A DNA stretch of 64,000 bases from an uncultured Psychroflexus sp. (GCA_913056525.1 CAJXLO010000001.1:43189-107188), one strand, 5' to 3'. Positions 30,352-40,709 are shown, numbered from the stretch's first letter. Notes: generated by a model not told the origin, from the letters alone. A program made the numbers and translations.

Positions 30352-31206
30352 CTAGGTTACTAGCTCAAATCGGATCGGGCTACCGGCTTGCTTTTGCGCT
30401 AATCGGTTCAGGTCTTCTTCCATTATCTGTAAAACCCTGGGATAGCCGCCTGTGGTTTGAGCGTCCTTCATCAAGACCATAAGGTCGCCGGCGTGGTTTA
30501 ACTGGACCGTTCCCGGAAATACCGGAGCGGTCAATATATCGTCCAGTTCATGGTGAATGCGGTCTTTTAACTGGAATCCCATACGGGTCATATTACCGGA
30601 CAACTGCCATTCGTTATGGAGTAATTGGTATTGTGCATCGGCGGACAGCTTATTAAACTCAGGTCCTTTGAACACGCTGATATAGTTACTTGTATAACCG
30701 TTCGTATCGATCCTGATATTGGAATGCGATCTATCAAGAGTAGTGATCGCGCTCTGATCGATCGGAAAGTGCATGCCTTTCTCAAGTCGTTGATGATGCG
30801 TGATCGATGAATGGAAAGCGCGACTGCCAGCGATCAGCGCTGTATCGATATCACCCAGGAAGGCAACATAGGCAAAATTCCCCTGAACGACCTGTTCAAT
30901 GTGCAGTTCATCTTCCTCATCCAGCCTTATCACCTTATTGATAGCTACCTTCTCACGATTCAAATATACATTTGCATCCAGAGCAGTTATAGCGATCCGC
31001 ATTGGCTGATAGAAACGTAGTCGAGGCCCGAAACAAAAAACTTCCAAACATGTGTCGTCAGGCGTATTGCCCAGAAGTAGATTGGCCATTCCCATCAGGT
31101 AGGTGTCCATCGCGCCGCTTTGCGGAATACCGGCTCCGGCCATCAGCTGTCTGCCTTTATCTTGTAAAGTATCATAAGTGCCGGATCTGATTACGCTAAA
31201 GCTCAT
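30352..31206 (-). CDS. pxpC: 5-oxoprolinase subunit C / biotin-dependent carboxyltransferase family protein
   Basis: TLQDKGRQLMAGAGIPQSGAMD, VFPGTVQLNHAGDLMVLMKDAQTTGGYPR. Confidence 0.93.
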   Translation of the reverse strand: MSFSVIRSGTYDTLQDKGRQLMAGAGIPQSGAMDTYLMGMANLLLGNTPDDTCLEVFCFGPRLRFYQPMRIAITALDANVYLNREKVAINKVIRLDEEDELHIEQVVQGNFAYVAFLGDIDTALIAGSRAFHSSITHHQRLEKGMHFPIDQSAITTLDRSHSNIRIDTNGYTSNYISVFKGPEFNKLSADAQYQLLHNEWQLSGNMTRMGFQLKDRIHHELDDILTAPVFPGTVQLNHAGDLMVLMKDAQTTGGYPRVLQIMEEDLNRLAQKQAGSPIRFELVT

Positions 31207-31946
31207 ACGTTCTCTTTTAGGTTGATCTTCTTTTCCTGATACAGGATGGCACGATGTTCTTCCCGGGATATGGGGTAGAATTCCACCAGGTCGCCTGCTT
31301 TCAGTAAAACATCGTCATTTTCCTTGAAGTCGATCAGGTCGATGGGCGAATTCCCGATGATCTGCCAACCACCTGGCGATCGTACAGGGTAAAGACCCGT
31401 TTGATCCCCAGCGATTCCTACATCACCTTTTTGGACCCGCTTGCGCGCCTGCTTTTTACGAGGTGTGCTGATCTTTTTGCTCATTCCGCCCAAATATGGA
31501 AAACCAGGAAGAAAACCGATAAAATAGACCCGATAGATCGGCTGCTGATGGATGCGGACTACTTCCTCTTTGGATATTACATTATGCGAAGCGACGAATT
31601 GGATGTCCCTGGCAAATCCCTGTTCGTAACAAACAGGAATACGAAATTTTGAGGTTCTGGCCAGATGGTCCTGATCGCTCTGTTCTGCTTGGTATCGTTC
31701 TATGGTCCTTTTTAGACGGTCTAATTCTTCATTGAATGAACGGGGTTTGTTCAAGTAATGAACACAAATTTCCGCATAAGTATTAAAAACCTGATGTGGT
31801 ATATCTTTAAGCTGTTCATCTATCGCTGCTTTTAGACCGATGATGAAGTTCAGCAACGCTTCATCGATGATCTGGGGAAATTGGACCAGCAGTACCTTTT
31901 CATCCAGCTTCCGGACCTGAATATCGAACTTAGTTTCCTTGTTCAT
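31203..31946 (-). CDS. pxpB: 5-oxoprolinase subunit B
   Basis: YFIGFLPGFPYLGGM, GDVGIAGDQTGLYPVRSPGGWQIIG. Confidence 0.93.
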   Translation of the reverse strand: MNKETKFDIQVRKLDEKVLLVQFPQIIDEALLNFIIGLKAAIDEQLKDIPHQVFNTYAEICVHYLNKPRSFNEELDRLKRTIERYQAEQSDQDHLARTSKFRIPVCYEQGFARDIQFVASHNVISKEEVVRIHQQPIYRVYFIGFLPGFPYLGGMSKKISTPRKKQARKRVQKGDVGIAGDQTGLYPVRSPGGWQIIGNSPIDLIDFKENDDVLLKAGDLVEFYPISREEHRAILYQEKKINLKENV

Positions 31947-32655
31947 GATCAAATACGAATTTCAAATTTTCCACTACATGATCGGAATCACTATGAACGC
32001 ACAAAGTATCGGATCGGATATCGATGGGCTTACCGTTCACACTTTTAATCGGTTCACCCTTTGCTGATCGGAGCAATCTATCTTTAAAGGCATACTTATC
32101 AGTAAGCATTGCATTCGGCCGGTCTCTACTGACTAAAGAACCATCATCATTGTAATTCCTATCGGCAAAAGCTTCAATAAGATAGGGAAAGTTCCGGTTC
32201 TTAGCTTCTAAATGAACAGCAGAACCACCAGCGACCAGGATCTTCCTGGGGTCAGTGAATATCTGTTCCAGTAGGTTCAACCAGGCATTAGCTAATTCAC
32301 GATCATGGAAAAGGTCGTTATAGAACTTCCCGTGTGGTTTGATGTGTTCCAGCAACGCCTCATTTTGCTGACATCGATCGATCATCAACTGGATCTGTGC
32401 GGCGAGCGATTCCATTAGTTTCTCCTGGGAAACCTGAAGTGCGGACCGGCCAAAGTTCTCTCTGTCCGGATAGGAAGGATGCGCACCTATCTTTACCTGA
32501 TGACGTAAGGCTGAACTTATCGTCCTATCGATACTTTCCCGGTCGCCATAATGTCCGCCACAGGCAATGCTACATCTTGTCAGGTAAGGCATGAGCGCTT
32601 TATCGTTTGGGCTACCTTCGCCCAGATCAGCATTTAAAGCGAATTGTACGATCAT
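31930..32655 (-). CDS. pxpA: 5-oxoprolinase subunit A (LamB/YcsF family)
   Basis: ALNADLGEGSPND, CSIACGGHYGD, GAHPSYPDRENFGR, EAFADRNYNDDGSLVSR. Confidence 0.95.
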   Translation of the reverse strand: MIVQFALNADLGEGSPNDKALMPYLTRCSIACGGHYGDRESIDRTISSALRHQVKIGAHPSYPDRENFGRSALQVSQEKLMESLAAQIQLMIDRCQQNEALLEHIKPHGKFYNDLFHDRELANAWLNLLEQIFTDPRKILVAGGSAVHLEAKNRNFPYLIEAFADRNYNDDGSLVSRDRPNAMLTDKYAFKDRLLRSAKGEPIKSVNGKPIDIRSDTLCVHSDSDHVVENLKFVFDHEQGN

Positions 32656-32701
32656 TTCAAGCAAGTAAATTACAAATATAAGGAAGTTGTCAGTTTATCG
32701 T

Positions 32702-32732
32702 TTGACTGTTAGTGGTTATATTCTTATATTTG
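32702..32732 (+). promoter_or_regulatory. putative promoter (TTG-N20-TATATTTG) very close to the 32737 ATG
   Basis: TTG 32702-32704, TATATTTG 32725-32732. Confidence 0.55.
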
Positions 32733-32736
32733 TAGT

Positions 32737-32934
32737 ATGGAATTATTTATCATAACTTTCGTATTATTAGCATTAGGATTTGCGGGAATCGCTATTAAGA
32801 TATGGGGAAAGAAGGACGGCAAGTTCGCTGGAACCTGCGCTAGTCAAAGTCCACATCTTAATAAGAGCGGTGAAGCCTGTAATTTTTGCGGTAAGATGCC
32901 GGACGAACAGGATTGCAAGTCCGAAAAAGCTTAA
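32737..32934 (+). CDS. small single-TM Cys-containing membrane/secreted protein
   Basis: MELFIITFVLLALGFAGIAIKIWGKKDGKFAGTCASQ...CNFCGKMPDEQDC. Confidence 0.75.
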   Translation: MELFIITFVLLALGFAGIAIKIWGKKDGKFAGTCASQSPHLNKSGEACNFCGKMPDEQDCKSEKA

Positions 32935-32952
32935 TCCCTAAAATCATACACT

Positions 32953-34035
32953 TTGCTGTTCATCGCCATTTTAACAGGTCTGTTCCTTGGCGTGACACTA
33001 TTGTTCTTATCTATTTTTCAATTTGGCGTAAGCGGATCTCGCTGCATTTCATCTGAGCAACCGCCGGTTTCAGTAATAATAGCTGTAAAGAACGAGGCCG
33101 AACATCTAAGCAAAGTTTTACAACGCGTTATAAATCAGAACTATCCGAACTATGAGGTCATTATCATCAATGATCATTCTACAGATGATACTTTAGCTAT
33201 CGCAAAGGAGTTTGAGCGATCGCATGACCATGTACGAGTATTGGAAAATGATGGAAATGGAAAGAAATTGGCGATCAAGACCGGTATCTATCAAGCGAAA
33301 AACGAACTTTTACTTTTTACCGATGCCGATTGTCAACCAGTTTCTCATCATTGGATATGGGAAATGACCCGATGTTTTGATCAAAACACTTCCATCGTGC
33401 TGGGCTATTCGCCTCACAAGTTCAAAAAACGACCAGAAAACATCTTACAACAATATGAAACCCTGCTCACGGCTTGTCTGTATATTACAGCCGCTCGTTT
33501 TTTTAGCCCATATATGGCAGTAGGCAGGAATTTAGCTTACAGACGATCGTTGTTCATGGCATCTGACCAATTTGAATCTCATCTTAACCTCTTATCTGGC
33601 GATGATGATCTTTTTATCCAGCAAATGGGCACGAGGAACAATACAAAGGTTTGCTTATCACCGCGTTCCTTCGTAATATCAGAACCTACTAATGGATTAC
33701 AGAACCTTTTCAAACAAAAAAGGAGGCATATTTCCACCGCCGGCAGCTATCAAAAGGAACATCAATTCTTGTTAGCTTTGTTCCATATTGCCAGGTTTGG
33801 AACATTATCAGGCTTTCTCGCCCTGATGATATTCGGCGGTCATCCGGTACAAGCATTCATCGGTTTGCTGATCTACTTTATCTTATTACAGCTTGCTTAC
33901 ATCGTTCCGGCCAGAAGACTGGCTGCACGTAAGGTAAATTGGTACGTTCCGGTCCTTGAGATCCTCCTTATGATCTTCCAGTTGGTTCTCACGATCGATG
34001 GTCTGGTAAACAAGAAAAATATCGGCTGGAAATGA
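32953..34035 (+). CDS. glycosyltransferase family 2 membrane protein
   Basis: PVSVIIAVKNEAEHL, VIIINDHSTDDTL, FTDADCQP, C-terminal TMs; apparent TTG start. Confidence 0.9.
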   Translation: MLFIAILTGLFLGVTLLFLSIFQFGVSGSRCISSEQPPVSVIIAVKNEAEHLSKVLQRVINQNYPNYEVIIINDHSTDDTLAIAKEFERSHDHVRVLENDGNGKKLAIKTGIYQAKNELLLFTDADCQPVSHHWIWEMTRCFDQNTSIVLGYSPHKFKKRPENILQQYETLLTACLYITAARFFSPYMAVGRNLAYRRSLFMASDQFESHLNLLSGDDDLFIQQMGTRNNTKVCLSPRSFVISEPTNGLQNLFKQKRRHISTAGSYQKEHQFLLALFHIARFGTLSGFLALMIFGGHPVQAFIGLLIYFILLQLAYIVPARRLAARKVNWYVPVLEILLMIFQLVLTIDGLVNKKNIGWK

Positions 34036-34085
34036 TATTCACTTGTTCAAATCCCGAATTAAGTCGATATTTGAACTTTTGATAT

Positions 34086-34631
34086 ATGGAAACAAAAAAA
34101 GCTTATGATCGGGAAGCGGCCAAGTGCAAGTCGCTGTTCAGTAAGAAGTTGAAAGATTACGGATGTGCCTGGCGCGTGTTGCGTTCCGCTTCTTTCACAG
34201 ACCAACTATATATCAAAGCGCAACGATTACGGACCATACAGACGCAAAAAGATCAAAAAGTGAAGGATTCGCAGGAAGATGAGTTCATGGGATTGGTCAA
34301 TTATTCGATCATGGCCCTGGTCCAGTTAAAATTAGGTATGGTCGATAAGCCTGACCTAAGCTCTGAAGAAGCTGAGGCTTATTACGATGATCAGCTTAAA
34401 GCCGCCAGAACCTTAATGTTGCAAAAGAACCACGATTATGGCGAGGCTTGGCGCGATATGCGTATCAGCTCGCTGACCGATCTGATCTTTCAAAAATTAT
34501 TACGCATAAGGTCTATAGAGAACAATCAGGGAAAGACCCTGATCAGTGAAGGTATTAAGGCTAATTTTCAGGATATTATCAATTATGCTTTATTTGCCTT
34601 AATTTTGAGGAACGAAAATCATGATGCATGA
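34086..34631 (+). CDS. DUF1599 domain-containing protein
   Basis: Two internal copies: KLKDYGCAWRVLRSASFTDQLYIKAQRLRTIQ and KNHDYGEAWRDMRISSLTDLIFQKLLRIRSIE. Confidence 0.87.
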   Translation: METKKAYDREAAKCKSLFSKKLKDYGCAWRVLRSASFTDQLYIKAQRLRTIQTQKDQKVKDSQEDEFMGLVNYSIMALVQLKLGMVDKPDLSSEEAEAYYDDQLKAARTLMLQKNHDYGEAWRDMRISSLTDLIFQKLLRIRSIENNQGKTLISEGIKANFQDIINYALFALILRNENHDA

Positions 34632-35722
34632 AGTTTATAGTGAATTTAGTTAGACATTCAGTAGGTCTATTGTTCATATTCAGCGGATTCGTAAAACTCG
34701 TGGATCCTTTGGGCTTTTCTTATAAGCTCAAGGAATATTTTAGCGAAGCGGTGTTCGACCTGCCTTTTTTATTGCCCTACACGCTTATCATGGCCATACT
34801 TGTGGTCATATTCGAGATATTAGTTGGAATTGCGTTGATCATCGGCTTTAAGATAAATTTGACGCGTTGGTTATTACTACTGATGATCCTTTTCTTTACC
34901 TTCCTAACCTTTTACTCGGCCTATTTTAATAAAGTGACGGATTGCGGCTGCTTTGGCGATGCTATTCCGCTTACTCCATGGCAATCTTTTTCTAAAGATA
35001 TCATCTTACTGGTATTGATACTGGTTATCTTCATGAATCCTGGGAGGATCAGGCCTTTTACCTCCGTAGACTCGCATAAATGGATATTATCGGTCAGTTT
35101 GATATTGTGTTTGTATATCACCTATGATGCTTTGACGCACTTACCTATGATAGATTTCAGACCTTATCATATAGGAGCGAACATCAAGAAAGGAATGGAG
35201 ATACCGGATGATGCAAAGGAAGCGGTCCACGAATATAAATGGACGTTCAAAGTGGACGGAAAAGAAAAAGTGTTCACCACAAAAGGCGAATATCCTGATG
35301 TGGACGGAGCATTCAAAGAAGTGAACACAGAATTGTTACAACAAGGTTATCAACCACCGATCCACGATTTCAGTCTGGAAAAAAAAGGCAAGAACTTCAC
35401 GGATGAATACCTCAACGCAGATAAAGTAATGTTGATATGTACCTACAATATCGACCTTAGCAATAAGAAGCCATGGCGCGAGATCGATAAAATGGCGAAA
35501 AGTGCCAGGAAAAAAGGCTATAAAGTAGCTGCGATAACCGCTTCTTCCACGGAGCGTCAAAATGAGCTCAAAGAAAATTACGACCTGGAATTTCCGTTCT
35601 ATTTCACGGATGAGACAGCTATTAAGACCATTGTAAGGTCTAATCCGGGTGTTCTTATCCTTAAGAATGCGGTCATTGAACAAAAGGTGCACTGGAATGA
35701 TCTGGACCTAATCGAGTTATAA
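34628..35722 (+). CDS. BT_3928-like / DoxX-MauE family membrane protein
   Basis: LLFIFSGFVKLVDPLGFSYKLKEYF, CGCFGDAIPLTPWQSFSKD. Confidence 0.83.
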   Translation: MKFIVNLVRHSVGLLFIFSGFVKLVDPLGFSYKLKEYFSEAVFDLPFLLPYTLIMAILVVIFEILVGIALIIGFKINLTRWLLLLMILFFTFLTFYSAYFNKVTDCGCFGDAIPLTPWQSFSKDIILLVLILVIFMNPGRIRPFTSVDSHKWILSVSLILCLYITYDALTHLPMIDFRPYHIGANIKKGMEIPDDAKEAVHEYKWTFKVDGKEKVFTTKGEYPDVDGAFKEVNTELLQQGYQPPIHDFSLEKKGKNFTDEYLNADKVMLICTYNIDLSNKKPWREIDKMAKSARKKGYKVAAITASSTERQNELKENYDLEFPFYFTDETAIKTIVRSNPGVLILKNAVIEQKVHWNDLDLIEL

Positions 35723-35723
35723 T

Positions 35724-36797
35724 TTGATCAATTATATAAGTAGAAAATTCCGCAATGCTCTGTTGACGTTATTTGGCGTGGTGACGGTCATCTTCCTTTT
35801 GTTCACGGTGTTGCCGGGTGACCCAGCACAAATGATGCTGGGACAGAATGAATCCAGTGAACAAATAGAAGCCATCAATGAGAAATATGGTTTTGATCTG
35901 CCTATTTATCAACAGTATCTTTTATATTTGAATGACCTATCACCTTTATCCGTTCATGATGAGGAGCCAACTTCGATCACTTATCTAAGCGAGAATAAGT
36001 ACAACGCTATTTCCCTTTTTACCATCAGCGGGAAGACTATCGCCCTTAAAGCACCGTACCTTAGGAGATCCTATCAAAAGAACGGAAAGAAAGTATCCGC
36101 CGTGATCAGTGAGACGCTTCCTAACACCTTGCTTTTGGCCTTTTCGGCGATCGTATTGGCATTTTTCATAGGTGTCTTCATGGGTGTAATATCGGCAGTT
36201 TTTAAAGACCGCTGGATCGATAGGGCTCTTCAACTCATTTCCACCTTAGGAATGAGCGTTCCTTCTTTTTTTAGCAGCATCCTTTTTGCCTGGCTTTTCG
36301 GTTTTGTTCTACATGAATATACGAACCTGAACATGACAGGCAGTTTATACGAGCTGGGCGATCTTGGGGAAAATTACCGATTAAGGCTGAAGAACCTGCT
36401 ATTGCCGGCGATCGTTCTTGGGATAAGACCATTAGCCGTTGTCAACCAATTAATGCGGAACTCACTGCTTGAGGTTCTGGACCAGGATTACATCCGGACG
36501 GCCAGGATGAAAGGATTGAGCATGACGCGTATCATCAGGCATCATGCGCTGAAGAATGCACTCAATCCGGTGATCACGGCTTTATCCGGCTGGTTTGCTT
36601 CCATGCTCGCCGGTGCGGTGTTCGTGGAATACATCTTTGGCTGGAACGGCCTGGGAAAAGAGATCGTGGAAGCCCTGAAATTGCTGGATCTGCCCGTTAT
36701 CATGGGTTCTGTTATCGTCATAGCCACTATGTTCATCATTATCAATATATTTGTGGACATCGTATACGCTTATTTAGACCCAAAGATCAAAACCTAA
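35724..36797 (+). CDS. ABC transporter permease (DppB/OppB-like)
   Basis: TVLPGDPAQMMLGQ, DQDYIRTARMKGLSMTRIIRHHALKNALNPVIT EAA-loop; TTG start. Confidence 0.92.
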   Translation: MINYISRKFRNALLTLFGVVTVIFLLFTVLPGDPAQMMLGQNESSEQIEAINEKYGFDLPIYQQYLLYLNDLSPLSVHDEEPTSITYLSENKYNAISLFTISGKTIALKAPYLRRSYQKNGKKVSAVISETLPNTLLLAFSAIVLAFFIGVFMGVISAVFKDRWIDRALQLISTLGMSVPSFFSSILFAWLFGFVLHEYTNLNMTGSLYELGDLGENYRLRLKNLLLPAIVLGIRPLAVVNQLMRNSLLEVLDQDYIRTARMKGLSMTRIIRHHALKNALNPVITALSGWFASMLAGAVFVEYIFGWNGLGKEIVEALKLLDLPVIMGSVIVIATMFIIINIFVDIVYAYLDPKIKT

Positions 36798-36801
36798 TAA
36801 T

Positions 36802-37554
36802 ATGAGAAAAAAAATCGTTGCTGGAAATTGGAAAATGAACACCAATAAGGCTGAAGCTCAAAAGATCGCCAAAACGCTTACAGAAAATTTAGTTACTAGA
36901 GATGAAGTCCATGTGATCATTGCTCCACCATTTACGCACTTAGATGCTACCCAAAAGATCATCAAAGAACATCCGATAGCATTAGCTTCGCAGAATGTCT
37001 ATCATGAGGAAAAAGGTGCATTTACAGGAGAAATATCCATCCCGATGTTAAAAAGCTTTGACGTAGAATTTTCCATCATCGGTCACAGTGAACGAAGAGC
37101 CGTTTTTAATGAAGACGATGACCTGCTGGCCTTAAAGGTCAAAAAATGTATCCAGGAAGGCATAACCCCTATTTTCTGTGTAGGTGAAGAGCTGGAAGAT
37201 AGAAAGGAAAATGCTCATTTTGCTGTAGTGAAGAAACAATTGTCCAAGGGTCTGGCATTGCTGGGCAAGGAAATGTTCGATCATCTGATCATCGCTTATG
37301 AACCAGTTTGGGCCATTGGTACTGGAGAGACCGCGAGTCCTGAACAGGCACAGGAAATGCACGCCTATATCAGAAAAGAAGTAGCCGACCTTAGTAGCGA
37401 GGCTCAGGCTAATGAACTTTCCATCCTTTACGGCGGAAGTGTTAAACCCAATAACGCTAAGGAACTTTTTGCTCAAAACGATATAGATGGCGGATTGGTT
37501 GGTGGTGCTTCCCTAAAACCAGATGAATTTGTGGCGATCCATAATTCGTTTTGA
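36802..37554 (+). CDS. tpiA: triose-phosphate isomerase
   Basis: KIVAGNWKMNTNK, IIGHSERRA, AYEPVWAIGTG, ILYGGSVKPNN. Confidence 0.98.
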   Translation: MRKKIVAGNWKMNTNKAEAQKIAKTLTENLVTRDEVHVIIAPPFTHLDATQKIIKEHPIALASQNVYHEEKGAFTGEISIPMLKSFDVEFSIIGHSERRAVFNEDDDLLALKVKKCIQEGITPIFCVGEELEDRKENAHFAVVKKQLSKGLALLGKEMFDHLIIAYEPVWAIGTGETASPEQAQEMHAYIRKEVADLSSEAQANELSILYGGSVKPNNAKELFAQNDIDGGLVGGASLKPDEFVAIHNSF

Positions 37555-38387
37555 TGAACAATGAGATCAGGGTCTTTGAGCTTAGCCTTATAGACGAGGC
37601 CTTATCATACGGTTTCCTTTCAGCGGTAATATGGCAACTTGAACATTCCGGAGTCGAGGAAAAAGAAGAACATTTGTTGGTCTATTCTTCAGACCATAAG
37701 TTGAACAAAGAAGACATCAATGCATCACTGAAGGCATTTGGTCTTTCCAATAAGGTATCGATTTCCGAAAAACTTATCAAGAACGAAAATTGGAACGAGA
37801 ACTGGGAGTCGAACTTTGATCCGATCTGTATCAAGGACAAGGTTTATATCCGGGCAGATTTCCATGCGCCAAGACCCGATACGCAAGAATTGATCATACA
37901 GCCGAAAATGGCATTCGGCACCGGTCATCATGAGACCACACGCGGTATGATCGAATTGATGATGGAATCCGATATGAAAGATAAGACGATACTTGATATG
38001 GGCTGCGGAACCGGTGTTTTAGGCATTTATGCGTTAATGTGTCAAGCCGATCATGTGGATTTTATCGATAACGATAAGTGGTGTTACGAAAACACCCTGG
38101 AAAACCTGAAAAAGAATGCCTGTAAAGAACAAAAGGTGCTGTTAGCCGATCGACTGAAAACAAAGAAATCCTATGATATCATCCTGGCCAATATACATAA
38201 GAATGTGATCTTAGGACAACTAAAAGACTACGAAGGGCACCTATCTCAAAATGGGGAGATCATCACGAGCGGGTTTTATGAAAAGGATAAACAAACCGTA
38301 CTTCAAAAAGCTGAAGAACTTGGGTTTTACTTTGACAGTGAAAGGGTTATAAATAGCTGGTGTGTATTAAAATTAAAAAAATATTAA
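37554..38387 (+). CDS. prmA: ribosomal protein L11 methyltransferase
   Basis: MAFGTGHHETTRGMI, ILDMGCGTGVLGI, ILANIHKNVIL. Confidence 0.93.
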   Translation: MNNEIRVFELSLIDEALSYGFLSAVIWQLEHSGVEEKEEHLLVYSSDHKLNKEDINASLKAFGLSNKVSISEKLIKNENWNENWESNFDPICIKDKVYIRADFHAPRPDTQELIIQPKMAFGTGHHETTRGMIELMMESDMKDKTILDMGCGTGVLGIYALMCQADHVDFIDNDKWCYENTLENLKKNACKEQKVLLADRLKTKKSYDIILANIHKNVILGQLKDYEGHLSQNGEIITSGFYEKDKQTVLQKAEELGFYFDSERVINSWCVLKLKKY

Positions 38388-38436
38388 CCTTATCATTTTA
38401 GTATTTTTTATTTTTGTAAAATAAAAGTTGAAAAGC

Positions 38437-38706
38437 ATGAGCGTTAAAGAAGAAGTAGCTGAAGAAGTTCTTGAAAAAGTAGATAGCGAACATGAGATCA
38501 TCGTGTATAATGACGATGTTAACACTTTTGATCACGTAATAGAAGTGCTGATAAAGGCTTGTGACCACGAACCTATGCAAGCTGAGCAATGTACCTTATT
38601 GATCCATTATAAGGGAAAATGCGGGGTAAAATCCGGCTCTATGAAAGATCTAAAACCACGCTGTTCTAAAATTTTAGAAGAAGGTATCAGTGCTGAGATC
38701 GTTTAG
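38437..38706 (+). CDS. clpS: ATP-dependent Clp protease adaptor ClpS
   Basis: IIVYNDDVNTFDHVIEVL, ACDHEPMQAEQCTLLIHYKGKC. Confidence 0.92.
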   Translation: MSVKEEVAEEVLEKVDSEHEIIVYNDDVNTFDHVIEVLIKACDHEPMQAEQCTLLIHYKGKCGVKSGSMKDLKPRCSKILEEGISAEIV

Positions 38707-39248
38707 ATTCCGGACAGGTCCAGTTCTTTTGTAAAACCTTCTATCTGTTCAAATTCCAGCTTGTCCATTATTTTCACCAAATTGTAAAAATCCTCGGGCG
38801 TCATATCATCTCCCAATAATCTGGCCAGCATAAACCCTGATCGTTTATTTTCTGCAAATACTATAAGCTCATCAATATTCTTTTCATTGCCTGTATAGAC
38901 AAGCTTCATTTCATTTTCTTCGCCGCTATAGTTCATTAGGTTCCTAAACTTCTTGTCCTTTAGTATCTGTTTAAGCTGCGCCCTGTCAGATTCATACTTG
39001 GTTTGAAAAGTATCTTTCTGAAAGGCCAGGAAATTGATCTTCTTTATCGAAGCGACCTTTTCTCTTTCTTCCGGCGTTAGATCTGCACCAGAAAGAAATA
39101 CATCACTGGAGAGATTTGCAGCCGTATAGCTTTTGTCCTGTCCTTTTTTGACAAAGAAGGCTTCCAGGCTCATGTTGTCATTGCAACTTGCAAGTAGAAA
39201 AAAACTGACAAGCAAGCTTAAGCTTATTTTTATAGTTTTCATGATCAA
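38703..39248 (-). CDS. DUF4252 domain-containing lipoprotein
   Basis: SLLVSFFLLASCNDN lipobox; paralogous to the next gene. Confidence 0.75.
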   Translation of the reverse strand: MIMKTIKISLSLLVSFFLLASCNDNMSLEAFFVKKGQDKSYTAANLSSDVFLSGADLTPEEREKVASIKKINFLAFQKDTFQTKYESDRAQLKQILKDKKFRNLMNYSGEENEMKLVYTGNEKNIDELIVFAENKRSGFMLARLLGDDMTPEDFYNLVKIMDKLEFEQIEGFTKELDLSGI

Positions 39249-39766
39249 TTGGTTTTTTCTTCAAGAGAATCGCCACCGGGCAAGTTCAATTTGTTGATTA
39301 TCTTTGATATTTGTTTCAGGTCTATATTACCGTTGATGATGACCACCACGTTCTCATCAGTGTTTTCCAGTCCGGAATCCACGTACATGAAGAGCTGTTT
39401 GATGATCTCATCGGTTTTTCCAGGGATAAAGTAAAAACCGATATTTCTACCTTCATCTTTGATCTTCATCAGGTTTTTCAGCTTTCCGGAGTTCAAGTAA
39501 TCATCTACATCACTTGCCATTTCTTTTTTTACGGTGGGTTTTTCCGTTTTGTAGAAATTAACGCCTTCCAGACTTTCCACCAGTTTCATATATTCCTGTG
39601 CTTCCTTGCTTTCGCTCTCCAGTTCCAGATTGCTCATCATTTTGAACATGTTCTTATCAATAGACACTGTAGTTACATATTGATTGTCATCGTACTGTTC
39701 AAAACTTTGCGCCATTGCGCTTAGGCTAAAAAGCCCTACTGCTAATAATAATCCTATTGTTCTCAT
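39245..39766 (-). CDS. DUF4252 domain-containing protein
   Basis: Signal peptide; FKMMSNLE...FYFIPGKTDEIIKQLFMYVDSG. Confidence 0.8.
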   Translation of the reverse strand: MRTIGLLLAVGLFSLSAMAQSFEQYDDNQYVTTVSIDKNMFKMMSNLELESESKEAQEYMKLVESLEGVNFYKTEKPTVKKEMASDVDDYLNSGKLKNLMKIKDEGRNIGFYFIPGKTDEIIKQLFMYVDSGLENTDENVVVIINGNIDLKQISKIINKLNLPGGDSLEEKTN

Positions 39767-39772
39767 TTTTAT

Positions 39773-40204
39773 TTATTTGATAAATTCATTCTTGGTTTCA
39801 TCTATATCTTTTAGTAATTCCAGATTGGATTTTCCTTTTTGGAATTCTGTTGCTACGAGCTCTAATACTTTTTTGGTCTTATCAAAGGCTTCACTCGCTT
39901 GTTGTCTTTTTAATTCTTGCCGATGCTGATACTGTTGATAGAAGACCACACTTGCTATCAGTAGGACAAGAACAGCGGCTATTTTCATCCAGGTAGACCT
40001 TGAACCAGATCTTTTTGGTCTTTCAAGATCCGGAATGGAATGCTTCTGTTCCTGAGCATAGAACGAAAAGATACTTTTATGGACATCATGTTCATTTACT
40101 GATTCTTTCTGAGTAAAATAGGCTTTGATCCTTCGTTCTTCTTCCAGCGTGGTCTCTGCACGCTCGAATTTTTCTAGTAGTTCATCAAGTTCTTCAGGCT
40201 TCAT
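39773..40204 (-). CDS. single-TM protein, probable anti-sigma factor-like partner
   Basis: One central TM (WMKIAAVLVLLIASVVFY), immediately downstream of the ECF sigma gene and overlapping it. Confidence 0.65.
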   Translation of the reverse strand: MKPEELDELLEKFERAETTLEEERRIKAYFTQKESVNEHDVHKSIFSFYAQEQKHSIPDLERPKRSGSRSTWMKIAAVLVLLIASVVFYQQYQHRQELKRQQASEAFDKTKKVLELVATEFQKGKSNLELLKDIDETKNEFIK

Positions 40205-40709
40205 ATCTGTGATATTTTCTATAGTTCATCATTTCTTCCTTGATCTTTTTTCGAGCTCTCGTCAGGGCAACTCGAACACTTCCTTCCCGGGTTTCAGTTA
40301 TCTCGGCGATCGTTGCCAGTTCCATTTCTTCAATTTCTCTTAGTTGGATTACCGTTCTTTCACGATCCGGTAGTTCATTGATCACCCGTTTTAAGAAACC
40401 CACTTCATCCTGAACTTCCATATCATCTTCAATAGAACTTTCTTCTCGATCTATGTTCGAATGGACTAACCTTAGGTTCTTGCTTTCTTTAGATCTTAAT
40501 CTGTCAAAACAGTGGTTCTTGGTCATTCTTAAAATGTAGGCGCTAAGATTCTTTACCTGACCTACCCTATTTCTCATGTTCCATAGTTTCAAAAAAACCT
40601 CCTGAACCGCATCCTTGGCCTCAGCATCAGAGATCAGCAATCGTTTTGCCAAACGGAACATTTTTGGTTCGGTGTTTTTGACAAGCTCATTGAATTCTTT
40701 GATCTTCAT
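40194..40709 (-). CDS. ECF RNA polymerase sigma factor
   Basis: AEAKDAVQEVFLKLWNMR, LPDRERTVIQLREIEEMELATIAEITETREGSVRVALTRARKKIKE. Confidence 0.93.
   Translation of the reverse strand: MKIKEFNELVKNTEPKMFRLAKRLLISDAEAKDAVQEVFLKLWNMRNRVGQVKNLSAYILRMTKNHCFDRLRSKESKNLRLVHSNIDREESSIEDDMEVQDEVGFLKRVINELPDRERTVIQLREIEEMELATIAEITETREGSVRVALTRARKKIKEEMMNYRKYHRYEA

Noticed and set aside
34086-34631. Internal duplication in the 34086 ORF as a novel feature
   Set aside because: Two-copy KxxDYGxAWR architecture is normal for DUF1599 proteins.
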